A stretch of 64,000 bases of DNA from the NCBI GenBank assembly GCA_964023275.1, contig OZ029927.1:25104831-25168830 (forward strand). Direction: 5' to 3'. The DNA comes from Norana najaformis (taxonomy: Eukaryota; Annelida; Clitellata; Crassiclitellata; Hormogastridae). The notes under the pieces are model-generated. The model searched no databases. It saw only the letters and a list, made by a program, of their open reading frames with translations, and had not been told where the DNA came from. Position 1 is the first letter of the stretch; the number at the start of each line of letters is the position of its first letter. Both the position numbers and the translations under genes were made by a program. Positions 1 through 11,400 of the stretch are shown here, piece by piece.

Positions 1-351
1 TATCGGAATATTTTTCTCTATCAGAATTTTTCTCTGACCTATCGGAATTCAACCCGGCTTCTCCAATGGATTATGATTTTTTATTGCAATTCTGACTTGA
101 TGGGACCATCAAATGATGCCTTGGGCATTATGATAACAGCGTCCTAGAAGTCTTTATAGCTTACATGAAGTACATGGTATAAATAATGGAAAACACAGTT
201 CAAAGATTGTTTAATTTATCACTACTAGAAGTAGGCAAACACTGATTGCCAGAAACCAAGAGAAATCCACATTACACAGACTCATATGCATCTAAAACAA
301 TTTATCTTGAATTTCATATCATAAATGATTTAAAAAAGAAATGGAACTGAC

Positions 352-3300
352 GATTGCTGAGACTGTGAAGTCGCGGCTGTGCATCTTCTCAGTCAGCCAT
401 TCCACCTTTCTCTTCGTGTTGCAGAAGATGACAGCCTGGGTGATGGTGACCGTCTCGTACAAGTCACACAGAGTGTCGAGTTTCCACTCCTGCACAGAAA
501 ACACAACTTGGAAAATTCAAAACTAATCGGCATATCTCCGAGTAAAACTGTGTGTGGGCAATTTTAAAACCATGCAAGACCAGACGCTAGTTCACTTGGG
601 CACTGAACAGAAGATATGTTGCAACATCCATCACATCCTATAAAGACTAATGCCTTGAAAAGCAAAGAACAGCTATGCTTCTCATAGAAACACATGAAAT
701 GCCTGAATCTGACAGACCTCCTGTTCAACCTCGACGTAAAACTGTCGGATTCCCTCAAGTGTCAGTTCTTCTTTCTTCACAAGGATCTGGATTGGATTTC
801 GCATGAAACGCTTCGTCACCTCCAACACATCGCTGGGCATCGTAGCCGACAGAAGAATCACCTGAAAGTGCAGGAAAAATTTTACAAATAGTAAATATCA
901 CAAACGACCTGTGACCAAACATTCATACGACTTGCTTGCTGTACGTTTGTTGAACTACCAGAAAATTAAGTGATAGTAAAGGTAGCACACACTTGTCTAC
1001 TGCCTCTGTGAAAACTTCTCAACAGTATTCGGTTAAACGTAACAGACCTGCTTACAGAACTCCAAAGAAACCAACTCAGAAGAAGTGGAGTCCCATGGTC
1101 CCAATTTTGAAGATCTGTCAGCTAAGGCTGAAACAGGACAACAGCCACCTTTCCAACCCCCCAACTAGAGTGAGTTCAAACCATTCTGACGTTTAGTTGG
1201 AAAAATAAACTTATCAGTTGCCTTCAAACATATACCAAGAATTGTAAACAGAACAGCTAACACTGCATATACTCGCCAGCACATCGTCTTACAGTGTAAA
1301 TAGCAAAGTAGATTCACGTTATGGAAGACATGGTTTGTTACCTGTATGTCTTCGCTTAGCGTTCTGAAGACGTCGTAGATCTGATCTTTGAATCCTCGTG
1401 ACAACATCTCGTCAGCTTCATCCAGAATAAACTGGCGGATGAACTTAGTGCCTTGAAAGAGAAAATGCCAACAATTCATTCATGTGCTGACAAAGAGCTC
1501 AACTCAGGTATCGTGATTCTCGTTGTTCATTAGACTCAACCAACTTCATCTGTGGGTTTCAATACTTAAGACCAACTGACAATTTCACACGAATGACTAC
1601 GATTTAAATCGTTCAGTCAGATCACTTGCCTTACGTAACACAGTTGACTATTTGAGCTAAACTACAACTACGCTGTTCTCATGTTAAGGCCAAACAAACT
1701 ACACATAAATCTGACAAATGACCAAAAAGAATCGAGACAACTATTTGCACCAAATGCCATGAAATATATCCACCAAATGTCTGGCATCAGAAACTGATAA
1801 TGATGACTAACAACTATTCAACTTTGTTTTTTGTGTAACTTAGCTGTGAGAAGGGGCTTCCAACACCCAAAATCTGACAAGACGGCCCAAACACTAGCAG
1901 CACTTGCTTGTACAACTCAGCTGAAGAAAACTGATTGTTGCATTTTACCAAGGGCTTTTCTGTTGATCATATCGAAGACGCGGCCTGGGGTTCCGACAAC
2001 AACTTGAACCCCGTTTGACAAACGCTGCAGATCTTCTCGGACGTTTGTTCCTCCGATGCAGGCATGACAGTCAGCGTGCAGGTAGTCCCCGAGTGCAAGA
2101 ATCACCTTCTGAATCTGTACAAATTAAGACAACATCTCGCATCAAGTGAATCCAAACAACATCTCATAACCCACAATTTAAGTTTTCATCTGCAGCTGAG
2201 CAACACAACAGCTGCACAGAATTGCAGACAGTAAGAATCTGATTATCATTAAAGCCGTTCACCTTTTAAAAACTTCATTTTCCGTTGGCTGTCACCTTTC
2301 TAACCTCTTGAGTTTAAAAAGTATCACAAAAGACCACTGCTCAGCATTTCTAAAATATTCCTCAGCATCCATGTGAATGATGACTCAAAAACATCATAAT
2401 AAATAACAGTAATGACTCTGAAAGATCCTGCATTACAGATGGAATCTTATGTGGAAGACATCACAGGATGCAAGAGAAAGCTTAATGCACTTAATTTATC
2501 AAATGATCAATCTCCAGCTGAACACGAAAGTCTAAGAGTTGTTTCATATTTATTTTAACAACACTTAAGAATCTTCCCTGAAGAGTTTTAAAGGAACACT
2601 GCAGATGCAGTGGACTACTGTCATTCAGTTGGACAATTTCTATATAATTTCTTAGAAAAGCTGAGCAGCAGCAAACACAATGTTAGGCCACCATTTCAAA
2701 TCAAACCTACACTAAATGTTTAACAACATCTTATGGCATCAGAGGCCGTTGACGTCGCCCTCCTCCTTTATCCAGGCTTCGGACTGGCACTACTCGACCA
2801 AACACAGTGGCAGAGTTTTTCAAATCAAACCATCTCTTAAAGACTATTTGAAGACGAACCTGGTTTGCCAGCTCACGTGTTGGAGCCAAGACAAGCGCCT
2901 GACATTCCCTCTGTGATGCATCGAGCCGCTGGAGGATGGAAATGGCAAACGTTGCTGTCTTTCCGGTACCTGACTGGGCCTGAGCGATGACATCGCGTCC
3001 CTTGAGGCATGGTGCGATAGCCCTCTGCTGGATTGCAGACGGTTTCTCAAAGCCATAGGCATAGACGCCACGAAGAAGATCCTCTCGCAGATCCATGTCA
3101 TCAAAGTTGTCTATGACCTCATCCCAGTTGCTCTGTCGAGAGAGAAAATCATGTCAAAAGCAAATCAAAATCATTCACTTGATTTAAACAGAATCCCTTT
3201 AAGACACCAACTCAGAAACAGTCGCAGGTCAACACAGAAAAAGACAACATTGGCAAAAGATGCAGGTAGCATCTTAGACAGAAAATTCAGAGAAACGTCA

Positions 3301-5036
3301 TTTATACCAGCGACCCAACCACTAAGAAGTCATCAGCCCATGTACTCACAAGGTGAGCAGGTGACCTAAATCAGAACAATCAATGTCTATTTGCCCCTGA
3401 AAGCACCAAATGTTCTGAAAATAACTGGAAAAGGTTACAGCTCATTTATGAAATTACACCAGATGATGGTGATATATCTTGCCCTATGTGGCTTGCAACA
3501 TTTTTTAACAATTCTGAGTTCACAATTAAGCCGAGTCAGGGGCTTGCCTCTATAAGTCCATCGGGCTGCATTTCCGTTGGCCCTGCGTAGTCTTGCCCTC
3601 GCTCTCTTCCATCCGCTCCAGATGAAGGCGTAGGTGTCTCATCGTAGGCGTCTCTTTCCCGACTGCCACGTGATGCGCTGTCCGAATCACGACCTTCTCG
3701 CGAACTGAAGCGGTCACGAGAACCGCTTCCCCTGGCCCCGGAATATGGGGAATCACGTCCCTCTCTGGACAACAAAAACAGTTAAATAAACAGCTCTCAC
3801 AAAAAGCCTACGGCAAATGCACTGCACTTGAAATTCCTTAGAACTCAATCTGTAAGCGCTCAATCTGTTAGTCACTCGTCTCTATAGGACACACTGAGCT
3901 GCAGCTGCTGTTGCTTCAAATGGCAACGCAGGGCGATGGGGCATGAAACTGGTCCACAGAAACTCAAGGCTTGTTCTTCTGACACTCTGACAGTCACTTT
4001 CGAACATTTCAGTAGAACATAAAAAGCAAAAGATTTATTACCCAAACCTGAACTATTCACCATGAATGCACCAATGTCAATATAACATGAATCTGTAAAA
4101 TCACACGACATTTTTATAAAATTCTTCTGTAAAACGATGACTGTGCAACAGACAGGCTCAAAGACATCCAAACCCACCAACTTCTGACACTGTTGTTATT
4201 CTACACTAGATGTTCTTAAATTTTTGCTTCATGGAGTCATTGTTAAGTTATCCAAATAATAATAATAATACAAAATTTTTTGCATCATTTAGGACTTAAT
4301 TGTTAAATTTCCTAGTATAATAGCAATATGTCAATTCTCCTCAGTCGGAATGCTAAGAATTTTGTTCATAAAACGAAACTACTGTATTTCGCTGATAAGT
4401 TTTTCATCGTAAGCATTACCAAAGTATTTGACCCGGATTCTAACCAATCGCACATCACTGTGAGTATAACCTCAGAATATATTAATAGTAACCAAAAAAT
4501 GCTCTAGGATTCTCATTATGTGAAAAGATGAGAGACTCGATTTTTTTCATATTTCTGTTGTAACCTGCTTTTCAACACTTCCGTATGCATATCTTGACAT
4601 ATGGTATCAAATTACGTTTGTTATATATTTCACGACTTTTTATTTTGAATGCTGATAGTTATTAGTTTTCAAAAAAATACACGAAGAACTGAACCGCGTC
4701 ATTCAGAAAAAACTACATGTACGCCATGTGTCGAATTTTCCGCCGCCATCTTAACTGTAATTTGTCAAATCATGGTCTAAAACTGTCGATTGATTTTAGT
4801 TACTACTGACAAAAGCCTGATAACAAATCTTAACGAAATAATGTGCCGTGCTCGAAATCTAAATTTCAGTAACTGAAAAACACGAATTTATAAAGACCAG
4901 TTCATACTAGTTACTAAAAGCGTCGCAGTACGCCGTATCCGTCCCACGCTACAGAAGAAAACTAACTTTCAGTTATTTAGAACTTAATACAGAATTTAAA
5001 AATCCCAAACCTTCGATCGTCGTTTCTGTATGACAT
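352..5036 (-). CDS. EIF4A: Eukaryotic initiation factor 4A (DEAD-box RNA helicase), 3' part off window
   Basis: ATP-dependent RNA helicase of the cap-binding eIF4F complex; it unwinds 5' UTRs in the cytoplasm. Exons in coding order on the minus strand: 5036-5011, 3764-3548, 3132-2860, 2114-1949, 1451-1342, 861-718, 489-352. Phases agree at every junction, giving 358 codons before the left edge. Visible motifs: Walker A AQSGTGKT at about residues 133-140, PTRELA at 165-170, GG and TPGR, DEAD at 238-241, SAT at 269-271, then the start of helicase domain 2 ending at RDFTVSAI. The HGD.., ARG and HRIGR motifs must lie left of base 1. [13 protein letters not shown] and [12 protein letters not shown] wording fit eIF4A1/2 rather than eIF4AIII. 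About 57 extra residues, rich in R, S, G and D, precede the usual SNWDEV start, so the protein is longer at its N-terminus than the family norm. The ATG at 5036 was chosen because its 26-base exon fits the phase of the next. The second intron uses a GC donor. Confidence 0.93.
3876..3893 (-). other. Possible alternative 18-nt microexon of eIF4A
   Basis: On the minus strand an AG acceptor (ctcag) and a GT donor (gtgact) bracket 18 bases. Inserted between eIF4A exons 1 and 2 they keep the frame and would add residues reading SVSYRD. The sequence resembles the first coding exon (MSYRND). Whether it is used cannot be told from DNA alone. Confidence 0.25.
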
Positions 5037-5214
5037 TTCTACTTTTGATCGCAGATTGGACTAAAACCAGCAAAACTACTGAACCAATATTAACCAATAT
5101 ACCACTCGTCTTTCAATCGTCGACTTCTGATCCGAAGCAATCTAATCTTGAACTATATGATAAAGACTATAAATCGTCGACGGAAGTTAAAATTCCACGC
5201 CAAAAGTAAGTAAG

Positions 5215-5306
5215 TACAACAAGTGTTTTCTTCTTCTTTTGGTTCTCTGCCCTTCAAACGTCCGATGAGGGCAGAGAACCAAAAGAAAAAGAAAACACTT
5301 GTTGTA
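5215..5306. repeat. Hairpin: 39-bp inverted repeat with 14-nt loop
   Basis: Arms 5215-5253 and 5268-5306 are reverse complements with one mismatch; the loop is 5254-5267. The arm contains a pyrimidine-rich stretch and ggttctctgccct. It lies about 180 bp upstream of the eIF4A start codon, so it may sit in the promoter or 5' leader. It could be a small foldback element or a hairpin RNA source. Confidence 0.85.
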
Positions 5307-5399
5307 CAAGTGTTTTATGCTATCGTAATAGTAAATGTTAAATCAATATTTCTAAAGCGCCCAAAAAGCGCTAAGTTACGTCAAAACAAAACTCGACAG

Positions 5400-5855
5400 G
5401 CATGAAGGATCAAATTTATTTTCCAGATCAAGATATAAGGGTCAGGCTAGCAGACAAGTCAGACAGATGCTGGATAGTGTTTAGAATTGGAGAGGCACAT
5501 ATACGCTCTCTTACCCGTATGCAGTATTCCAACTGGGGTCTTGCCAGTGAGTTGTACAACCTCAGTATTGCAATTTTGTCTCGGCAAGCAACTGCAGAAG
5601 GTTATTCAGCGAAAACTTGGATTGTTTGGACATATCTGTAGAATGAAGGATGACAGAAATATTAAGACTCTGATGTTTGGAATTATGGAAGGTACGAACA
5701 AGAGAGGCAGACCACATCGAGAGTGGGTGGATGACATTGAGGAGTGGTGTGGCGCGGACTTGCAGAGACTGGGACATGCGGCTCAAAACAGAATCGAGTG
5801 GAGACACATTGTGAAACGGGCATCGGACACCTACGGGCATTGAGCCCACGGTTGT
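5400..5855 (+). mobile_element. LINE (non-LTR retrotransposon) 3' fragment, broken
   Basis: Two overlapping plus frames give the C-terminal tail typical of animal LINE endonuclease/reverse transcriptase proteins: KLGLFGHICRM, then RGRPHREWVDDIEEW, ending at a stop near 5841. The two frames have to be joined by a frameshift near 5600, so the copy is dead. A TTGATGATGATGA tract just after the stop looks like the element's 3' tail. The 5' portion with the catalytic reverse transcriptase domain is absent (5' truncation is usual for LINEs). The exact clade was not determined. Confidence 0.75.
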
Positions 5856-8119
5856 TGATGATGATGAAGCAACTGTCCTTTTGATCAGAGCTAAGGTTGA
5901 GTTAGCCTTTTTGCTGCTTTCAGCACATTGCATTGAAGGTTTCCACCCTTATGTGTAATCGCATTGACGCATACAGGAGTTGAGAGTGGGCGGGCAGTTT
6001 TACCCTGGTTGTCCTTGTTAATTAATTAAATAGTCATCCACCTTCTTCGTCCGGTTTTCAACCCATTGCATAACTTCATGCTCTCTCTCTCTGTCCTTCG
6101 TTTCTTGAACTTTGTCCCACTTATGCATATTTGCGCTTTAGCAGTATTATCATCCATGTGTTTTCTCTTAGAAACCCTCGTCGAAACCGTTTTCAGATCC
6201 CTTCATCTGCATTTGCGTAATCCAATAAAAAAGCTTATAGCAAGAAACAGCAAAGACATAAAAACAGCATTTTCTTTAGAAATGCATGAATTATCTGTCA
6301 GAATAAAATGCGTAGAGATACAGTTAGAACTGACATCAGCTGACAAACGTAACTGAAGACAGTAGAGAGAAGCCGACGACAGCCGACAGTCCTAAACTTT
6401 ATTTAATCAGTCACTCTAAGCTGAGGAACACACGCAATTATGCAGTGCTCCTAGTAAGACTTTTAACAAGGGAGCTGAACAGTCACCAGGTACAAAGGCG
6501 TAAGCATCTGACGAAGAAGAAACAACTTGTTATCTGATACCTTAAGTGAAACTGAACTGGAACCATGAATCAGATTTTGTTACAAAGGCATCGGCTGAAT
6601 ATGGCTGGCGTCTCATTCGTCGTCTGAAAGGAAGTCGTTAGACGGCCTTCCTTCACTCGTGCATTTCCTCCTCCAAATAACGCCATTCACACCAAAGATT
6701 TGGTACCTATGAGTTTACAGCTTGCCCAACATCAGTTCTCATCTTCCACTGATAGACGTGATTACAGGTGCTACAGTTTCATCATTTGAATCACAGTCTC
6801 GTGGAGGAGGATTGCCAGAGACCCACCCACCCCTGCGTCACCCACTGTCCCACTTACATATCTAGTACAACTGTCCTGAAATTATTCCTAATGACAGGTG
6901 ACATGAAACAAAGATTCACCAATTTCCATAAGAATCACAGTTGTCTCAACACAAACGCTTCACAACATCGTTCTATTTACACAAACACGTCTCACAACAA
7001 TCTACGTGTATTTACATTTGACACACACGCACACAGACATACAGCTAACATACTTGTACCAACGGCCACATCAGCCCGCAAATGTCCTGACTGATAGAAA
7101 AAAAGAAGGGTTTTGTGGTCAGTGCCAGCCAGCCAGCCAACCAATAAGCCAGTCGACAAACCATCCAGCCAGTTAGCCAGCCAAACTCTGCTTGTTCTTC
7201 TTTCAAAGCCATAAACTGCAAAGTAACTCCCTTGATAGCAACTGCAAACGGTCTTCTGTTAATGTTAAAAAACACACTTCTAAAATACCTGTCATTAGCC
7301 AAAATAAAAATGAGAAAATGGCAAAAGATAAAAACGTGTTTCCATCTAGTTATCTCTAGTCACAAGTCCCTATACATGTTTCACATGGTAGTTCATCCGC
7401 TCTAAATTTGCCATTAGCCGTGCAACTGAGAATATCAAAACTTAAAGAAATATTCGGAAATGATGGTCATAACAAACATATACACTGAACTTGGTTGGAT
7501 CAACATATCACAGTTTAAAAATCCCCTAACGATGACTAGTAATAGTCAACTGATACTGATTCAGACTGAGACTGAAACCAAGTGACGAGCCATAAATGCT
7601 TCTGGATTTTCACACGAGCCAAGTCTTAACTAACTAAGCACAGAAAAATTGTCCAATCAACAAACTACTTCCAATTGTTGGCAACTTTTGTGTGGAGGAC
7701 AAGTTCTTAAACATAATTTCATAACTAAAACTCCAACCTGAACAGTCTTAAAGGCCAAGATTTTCTTTAAAACGATTGACAGTCGCAATGAAGCCTTGAA
7801 AACAACCAGAAAATAAACGGTGCTTTCTTTCCACAGTTCACGAATGTTGTTCAGATAAAATGCCTCATCAGCGTCGTTTGGTCAACGGATCCAAACACCT
7901 CGATCAGATCATAGACTGCTCCAAAACAGTAAACCGTCTGGTAATTGTCATCCAAATGGCCGATCATTTGGTGACGCAAAACTCCTAAGATCAGCGAAAA
8001 GCCATTACTAAGAATTGGAATTGTAGATCGTACGGCTGAGCCGATCCAATGAGTGGAACAAAGGACCGTGCCTGATCATAGATCGATCGCACAGTTTAGT
8101 GTTTCGAACCGAAGGGAGG
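5856..8119. other. Intergenic DNA and probable 3' UTR of the RhoGEF gene
   Basis: I see no conserved coding sequence. A minus-strand AATAAA (plus tttatt at 6397-6402) is a candidate polyadenylation signal for the RhoGEF transcript, whose stop codon is at 8120-8122. That would imply a 3' UTR of about 1.7 kb. A run of CCAGCCAGC-type short repeats sits at about 7125-7190. Confidence 0.4.
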
Positions 8120-8393
8120 TCACCTGCGATATCTTCTCTGCATGAATCCTAAGAGGCCTTTCTTTGGCTGCAACGGACCATCAGATGGCGACAGAGACAA
8201 CACTTCATCTGGCGGCAGATAGGCCTTCTTGCGCAGGTTCTTGTCTACAAGAGAAAACCAGAATGAAACAATGGACAACTGCAACTCAAGAGCTGAAGGC
8301 TGTTAGTTGTCTCACCCCAGATATCAAGCAGACTTTCATTGCAAGGACCACCACAGTCACGGCTATGACCCACAGAGACATACATAAAGAAGC

Positions 8394-8462
<69 letters not shown>

Positions 8463-11400
8463 GAGAGAGAGCAAGAGAGAGACAGAGAGAGAAAGAGACA
8501 GACAGACAGAAACAGTGAGACAGGCAGAGACGGAGAGATAAAGAGACAAAGAAATGGAGAGATAGACAAAGACACAGAGAGACAGAGAGAAAGAGAGACA
8601 GAGACGGAAACAGAGAGAGACAGAGACACAGAAAGAGAAGTGAGAAGAAACGAGAGGGACCCTGGAGAAGGAGTCTGACCTTTGGTCCTCGATGGATACA
8701 GTTGTCGTTTCAGCTGTGAACAGATTGCCTTCTCTTTGAACTTGCGCAGATCGAAGCCATTCTCTCGATCGAGATCGACCCGCTGCCTCTCCTCATGAAA
8801 CGCCCGCAACCATCGTTCCTCATCGGCCGGACTTCTGCAGCTGAATGTGTACCAGAGGTCATTGATGCGGTCGTGAATTTTGAACCCGTGCTTCAACTGC
8901 GCGCTCTCTGCAAAACAAGACAAATCACAAGATGAATAAATTATTATTAGTTCAGTATTATTAAGTAATTAATTATGCAGTTTCCAGAAAATTAAAAATT
9001 ACAAATACTAATGACGAATTTAAGCTAAAATCCAAAAATTCTCCTGCCTTGTACTCATTTACTTAAGTTTTTTTGCATATCATGAGTACAGGAAGTATAA
9101 TCTCTGCAGCTATGTTGTCAGAGCACTGTTTGAGATGAATGATGTAGAGTTTGGAGGGGAAGGAGGCTCAATATAAAGCTAACCCGTGTCTCTCTTCCCC
9201 GTCAGAACTTATGCCCGATAGCAGTAAGCATAAATCTGTTTAATTTAGACAGACAGCAATATGATTTATCTAAACTTTTATACAGACATCTGCATTTCAG
9301 TTACCGCAGTGAATGTGTTTGTTCAAATAAATGAACTGAATTGAAATGCGAAGCCAGTTCCTCCAATCTCAGGCGAGGAGGGCAACAAAAACTCCTCAGG
9401 AACAGACAGAATGTATTCGCGAATGTGATTGCTTATTTCTGCTTCTAACAGCAAACATCGTGATGTCCAATTCCAATCTATAATTGACTTCCCAGGTACA
9501 GTATGTGTTTGAAATCAATGAATACTGCACAAGAAAGTTGCTGCACGTCCTTAATACTGCGACTGTATATAATTTGCATCAAATTTGTTGTACGTGTTGG
9601 ACAGAAACGCTTGTATGAAGCAAGAGAGGCCGAGTTCTGACCTTTGTAGTCCTGGATGGAGTAGACGGTGCAGTTGTCCATGAAGATCCTTCCCTTAAAC
9701 ACAAACAATTCTCTCCACAGAATATCCTGCAAACAACAAAACAAATTTGGTTTCATCAGTTAACTCTCATCAATTCCCTCGCACCAACAACTCCAAGTCA
9801 ATGAACCTCTCACTCACCCACCCATGCGCCTCACCCACCCATGCGCCTCACCCACCCATACTCCTCACCCACCCATGCGCCTCACCCACCCATGCGCCTC
9901 ACCCACCCATGAGCCTCACCCACCCATGTGCCTCACCCACCCAAGCGCCTCACCCACCCATGCGTCTCACCCACCCATGCGCCTCACTCACCCATGTGCC
10001 TCACCCACCCATGCGCCTCACCCACCCATGTGCCTCACCCACCCATGCGCCTCACCCACCCATGCGCCTCACCCACCCATGCGCCTCACCCACCCATGCG
10101 CCTCACCCACCCATGAGCCTCACCCACCCATGCGCCTCACCCACCCAAGCGCCTCACCCACCCATGTGCCTCACCCACCCATGCGTCTCACCCACCCATG
10201 TGCCTCACCCACCCATGCGCCTCACCCACCCATGCGCCTCACCCACCCATACTCCTCACCCACCCATGCGCCTCACCCACCCATGTGCCTCACCCACCCA
10301 TGCGCCTCACCCACCCATGCTCCTCACCCACCCATGCGCCTCACCCACCCATGCGCCTCACTCACCCATGCGCCTCACCCACCCATGCGCCTCACCCACC
10401 CATGCGCCTCACCCACCCATGCGCCTCACCCACCCATGCGCCTCACCCACCCATGCGCCTCACCCACCCATGCGCCTCACTCACCCATGCGCCTCACCCA
10501 CCCATGCGCCTCACCCACCCATGCGCCTCACTCACCCATGCGCCTCACCCACCCATGCTCCTCACCCACCCATGCGCCTCACCCACCCATGCGCCTCACC
10601 CACCCATGCGCCTCACCCACCCATGCGCCTCACCCACCCATGCGCCTCACCCACCCACCCACCCATGCGCCTCACCCACCCATGCGCCTCACCCACCCAT
10701 GCGCCTCACCCACCCATGCGCCTCACCCACCCATGCGCCTCACCCACCCATACGCCTCACCCACCCATGCGCCTCACCCACCCATGCGCCTCACCCACCC
10801 ATGCGCCTCACCCACCCATGCGCCTCACCCACCCATGCGCCTCACCCACCCATGCGCCTCACCCACCCATGCGCCTCACCCACCCATGTGCCTCACCCAC
10901 CCATGCGCCTCACCCACCCATGCGCCTCACCCACCCATGCGCCACCCTCTTCCACCCATCAATCAATCCACTGATTCATCATTTGATCTGCTGATTCGTC
11001 AACTGATTCCTCCGATCATTCCAAAATGCCTTTTCTTTACCTTTTTACAGAAGATGAGCTGATGGTCAAAGAGAAAAATGATTCGGATGCGCTGTGAGCC
11101 ACTTGTGCTCACTTTGCTCGTTTCACCCGAGTAGATCAATTCTGAACTGTTCTCAAGGAGTGACGGACCCTATAACCAACGAACAAAACGTCGAGGAAAC
11201 GAGCCACAATCTCTATACAAAGAACCCCTTCAGTCTGATGCCCAATCCCCATCCATCTCACAGAGAAAATAGCTCCATGTATCGTTATATCATCAACCCC
11301 AGCATATTCAGCTGTCACGTATGCAAAGAAATCCAAATATAAGGAGCAAAATTACATGCTACAATCACATAACATCCATTCTTTTTATTATAATAATAAT

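Noticed and set aside
8286..8640. Serine/leucine-repeat ORFs on the minus strand
   Set aside because: Read-through of the (GA)n microsatellite beyond the donor at 8679.
9747..11062. Three overlapping plus-strand ORFs of 258-415 codons encoding [18 protein letters not shown] repeats
   Set aside because: They are the three frames of the 17-bp minisatellite and lie in an intron of the minus-strand RhoGEF gene.
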